This document shows, in pieces, positions 62,170-64,000 of a DNA stretch of 64,000 nt. Origin of the DNA: Pseudoalteromonas gelatinilytica (GTDB lineage Bacteria; Pseudomonadota; Gammaproteobacteria; Enterobacterales; Alteromonadaceae); assembly GCF_001641615.1 (NCBI RefSeq), contig NZ_LRRU01000022.1, forward strand, positions 511,733 to 575,732. The letters run 5' to 3'. The stretch's first letter is position 1. Each line of letters starts with the position of its first letter. Under the pieces are notes generated by a model. It was given only the letters and a program-made list of their open reading frames with translations, was not told the DNA's origin and did not search any database. Position numbers and translations under genes: made by a program.

Positions 62170-63146
62170 CGAGTCATACGCTTTACAAAAACAACGACGA
62201 ATAAAGCGAGCGAGAAGCTACCACAAAATGCCTCAATTGCCGCGATTAACCTTGAAAAGCCAATCGGCGTAATATCCCCATAACCAAGCGTGGTAAAAGT
62301 GACCACGCTAAAGTAAAAACTATTTAGTAACGCCGATAAATTGCTTTGAAATGAGTTTTCAAAACTCAGTTGCATGACAGAATCTTGGTAACTTACCCCA
62401 AATAAGAAATAACAAAATGCACAGCAAATAATGAGTGACAGACTAAAGCGAATGACGTTTTCGGGCTTTTCGCCATAACCACAGAGCATATCAATAAAGC
62501 TAGAAGTAATTTGTTTAGTTGAGCCTTTGCGGTATTGCGCATGGCGCATTCTTAATTCTTTGTAGGTGAAGTTACCGGCGAGTTCAAAAAGCCCTTGATG
62601 TTCAGAGGCTTTTCTTAAATTGCGGTATATTTCTTCGGATTGCTCAAACAAGTCTCTTGCTTCAGCATGCTGCTTATTTTTGCGTGCTTTAAATGCGGCT
62701 GATTCTTGTAATAACTGCTCGCCCAGCTCGATATTATCAATTCGACTGTCGTTGAGTTTGATGCCCAATAAGTTGGTATTTTTTAAATCACAGTAATGTA
62801 AACTCGCACTATGTAAATTGGCTTTCATTAATGAAGCGTTGGCTATTTTATTATTAAATAAATGAGCGCCCGTTAAATTTGCACGATAAAAATTACAATA
62901 AGAGAGATCATACCCTTCCTCGTCATCCTGCTTGATCAGGTTTAACCCTGAAAGATTCGCTCTTTGCAGTTGCAAGCCTTCTAATAAGCCGCCTTTTTTT
63001 GCATAGCGCTCTAATTTTTGGGTTAGATCTAGTCCTGATTTATCAAATTTACTATCATGCCAAAAGCAAAAACCAGAACCCATGTCTGTCTCTTGACACT
63101 TGTTACCTGTTGGGGAAATATAACTACAACATGGTTTGTCAGGCAT
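62166..63146 (-). CDS. Pentapeptide-repeat two-helix potassium channel
   Basis: This 326-residue protein joins three parts. A Cys/His-rich N-terminus (C6, C7, C17, C27, H30) resembles a small zinc finger. Pentapeptide repeats follow (about residues 55-145, for example RANLSGLNL and RANLTGAHLF). A linker then leads to two membrane helices around a pore with the K+ selectivity filter TLGYGD at residues 286-291. It may be a K+ channel gated by a cytoplasmic beta-helix domain. The stop overlaps the cyclase gene by 4 nt. The ligand or metal is unknown, and the zinc role is inferred from spacing. Confidence 0.85.
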   Translation of the reverse strand: MPDKPCCSYISPTGNKCQETDMGSGFCFWHDSKFDKSGLDLTQKLERYAKKGGLLEGLQLQRANLSGLNLIKQDDEEGYDLSYCNFYRANLTGAHLFNNKIANASLMKANLHSASLHYCDLKNTNLLGIKLNDSRIDNIELGEQLLQESAAFKARKNKQHAEARDLFEQSEEIYRNLRKASEHQGLFELAGNFTYKELRMRHAQYRKGSTKQITSSFIDMLCGYGEKPENVIRFSLSLIICCAFCYFLFGVSYQDSVMQLSFENSFQSNLSALLNSFYFSVVTFTTLGYGDITPIGFSRLIAAIEAFCGSFSLALFVVVFVKRMTR

Positions 63147-63245
63147 AAAGATGAAAACTTATTTGTGAGTCATCTTTATAGATTAGCAGCTATTTGACAG
63201 GGTAAAATGGAATCTCTCATATTTATTAATTGAATTGGCTTATCT

Positions 63246-63929
63246 TTGTTGGATTACACCTTAAAGCGCAGTAAACGCAGAACCACAGTGGCAATTAAAG
63301 TTGCCCAGCAGAAACTCACTGTTTATGCACCTTTTTATGTTCCACAAACTGAGATTGATGCCTGGCTTAAGACCAAGCAAGATTGGGTCGCTGAACAAAT
63401 TGCCAAACAATCCATTCATGCTGAACGCCGTCAACTTCCTCTTGCAAACGCGACAATTAAGTTATTTGGGCAAGATGTTCCGATAGTATTTGCAAAAGGC
63501 ACTAAAAGCATGTGGCAACAAGATGCACACGCTCAGCTTACCTTATCTATTTCATCGCGCGTCAAACATCAAGAAGCTAACTACCTCGCTTTGCTGGAGC
63601 AGTTTTTACATGAAAAGCTTGAGAGCTATATTGAAATGCGTGTTCATGATTATTGTTTACAGATGTCTGAAGCACTCCCTACAAAGCTTAAAATTCAACA
63701 TTATAAACGTCGTTGGGGCAGTTGTAATAAGCGCCGCGAGCTGACTTTTAATCTACATTTAGCAAGTGCGCCAACCTGGGTGATTGATTATGTGGTTGTA
63801 CACGAACTTGCGCATCTTTTGCATATGAACCATAGCGCTAAGTTTTGGCAACGTGTGAGCCAGTTTTATCCAAATTATAAAAAAGCAGAGCAATGGCTTA
63901 AAGCAAATGGAAGCAGTTTGAGTTGGTAG
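63246..63929 (+). CDS. YgjP-like M48-type zinc metallopeptidase
   Basis: This 227-residue protein matches the YgjP/DUF45 family (WLM-SprT-like). It has the zinc-binding VVHELAHLLHMNHSAKFW motif near residue 180 (HExxH plus a third His), preceded by the conserved KRRWGSCNKRRELTFNLHL. Its cellular substrate is unknown. The start is taken at TTG 63246, with TTG 63249 equally possible, because no ATG occurs in the first 80 codons. No convincing ribosome-binding site is present. It is divergent from the channel gene. Confidence 0.87.
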   Translation: MLDYTLKRSKRRTTVAIKVAQQKLTVYAPFYVPQTEIDAWLKTKQDWVAEQIAKQSIHAERRQLPLANATIKLFGQDVPIVFAKGTKSMWQQDAHAQLTLSISSRVKHQEANYLALLEQFLHEKLESYIEMRVHDYCLQMSEALPTKLKIQHYKRRWGSCNKRRELTFNLHLASAPTWVIDYVVVHELAHLLHMNHSAKFWQRVSQFYPNYKKAEQWLKANGSSLSW

Positions 63930-63934
63930 CTTAA

Positions 63935-64000
63935 GTTAGCGAGAGTAAAGTTAGCGAGAGTAAAGTTAGCGAGAGTAAAGTTAGCGAGAGTAAAGTTAGC
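63935..64000. repeat. 15-bp tandem repeat (minisatellite), cut by the window edge
   Basis: The unit GTTAGCGAGAGTAAA occurs four times without change (63935-63994), and a fifth unit begins at 63995. The array begins 6 nt after the metallopeptidase stop and continues beyond the window. On the minus strand it can be read as ANFTL repeats, but a stop follows shortly inside the neighbouring gene. Confidence 0.95.

Noticed and set aside
1..64000. A CRISPR array, prophage, integron or rRNA operon
   Set aside because: No set of spaced direct repeats, phage structural genes, integrase, attC-like sites or rRNA sequence was seen; the only tandem array is the 15-bp repeat without spacers at the right edge.

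Overview
The window looks like a chromosomal segment of a marine gammaproteobacterium of the order Alteromonadales, most likely Pseudoalteromonas. This rests on the low GC content (judged by eye, about 40%), several large TonB-dependent receptors with an almost identical signal-peptide region, TPR sulfotransferases and 2OG oxygenases beside a receptor, and Pseudoalteromonas-like versions of UvrB, DinG, PolB, RadD, TamA/TamB, HrpA and RlmI. No rRNA, prophage, transposase, CRISPR array or integrase is visible. Function calls come from reading the sequence and from family knowledge; no database search was run.

Layout. 0-1.7 kb: four identical tRNA-Asn genes on the minus strand behind a consensus sigma70 promoter, then a 1-kb AT-rich gap holding an inverted pair of DnaA-box-like sites. 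1.7-6.6 kb: a tightly packed plus-strand operon of a MATE exporter, uvrB, an RlmI-like methyltransferase and a TrmK-type tRNA methyltransferase. 6.6-8.0 kb: a PspB-like membrane peptide, a palindromic MITE-like repeat and an EamA transporter. 8.1-12.9 kb: a minus-strand run dinG, TSUP transporter, priC, HDAC-like deacetylase, ComFB-like protein and a 52-aa YbaM-like protein, mostly with 1-4 nt overlaps and a LexA-like box before dinG. 13.0-17.1 kb: a TPR sulfotransferase and polB.

17.3-35.8 kb is the accessory core. It holds three TonB-dependent receptors that share a 5' leader, a second TPR sulfotransferase, a TPR 2OG-Fe(II) oxygenase-like protein, three tandem exported DUF547 paralogues and an exported S9 peptidase. 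Each receptor has its own terminator, and strong inverted repeats sit in the upstream regions. The likely theme is uptake and breakdown of peptides or other bulky nutrients, with possible post-translational modification of a protein partner by the TPR enzymes.

36.0-40.6 kb: a BvgS/EvgS-like hybrid kinase and an H-NS-family protein. 40.6-53.5 kb: housekeeping genes radD, an rraB-like gene, tamA-tamB, a periplasmic cyclophilin and hrpA, with a second copy of the MITE-like repeat forming the 3' end of the cyclophilin gene. 53.5-62.2 kb: a signalling neighbourhood rich in cyclic-di-GMP parts (receiver-only regulator, PilZ protein, HD-GYP regulator, MHYT hybrid kinase, globin-coupled diguanylate cyclase), interrupted by rlmI, an HD hydrolase and a VOC protein. 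62.2-64.0 kb: a pentapeptide-repeat potassium channel with a Cys/His N-terminal motif, a YgjP-type metallopeptidase, and a 15-bp tandem repeat that runs off the edge of the window.
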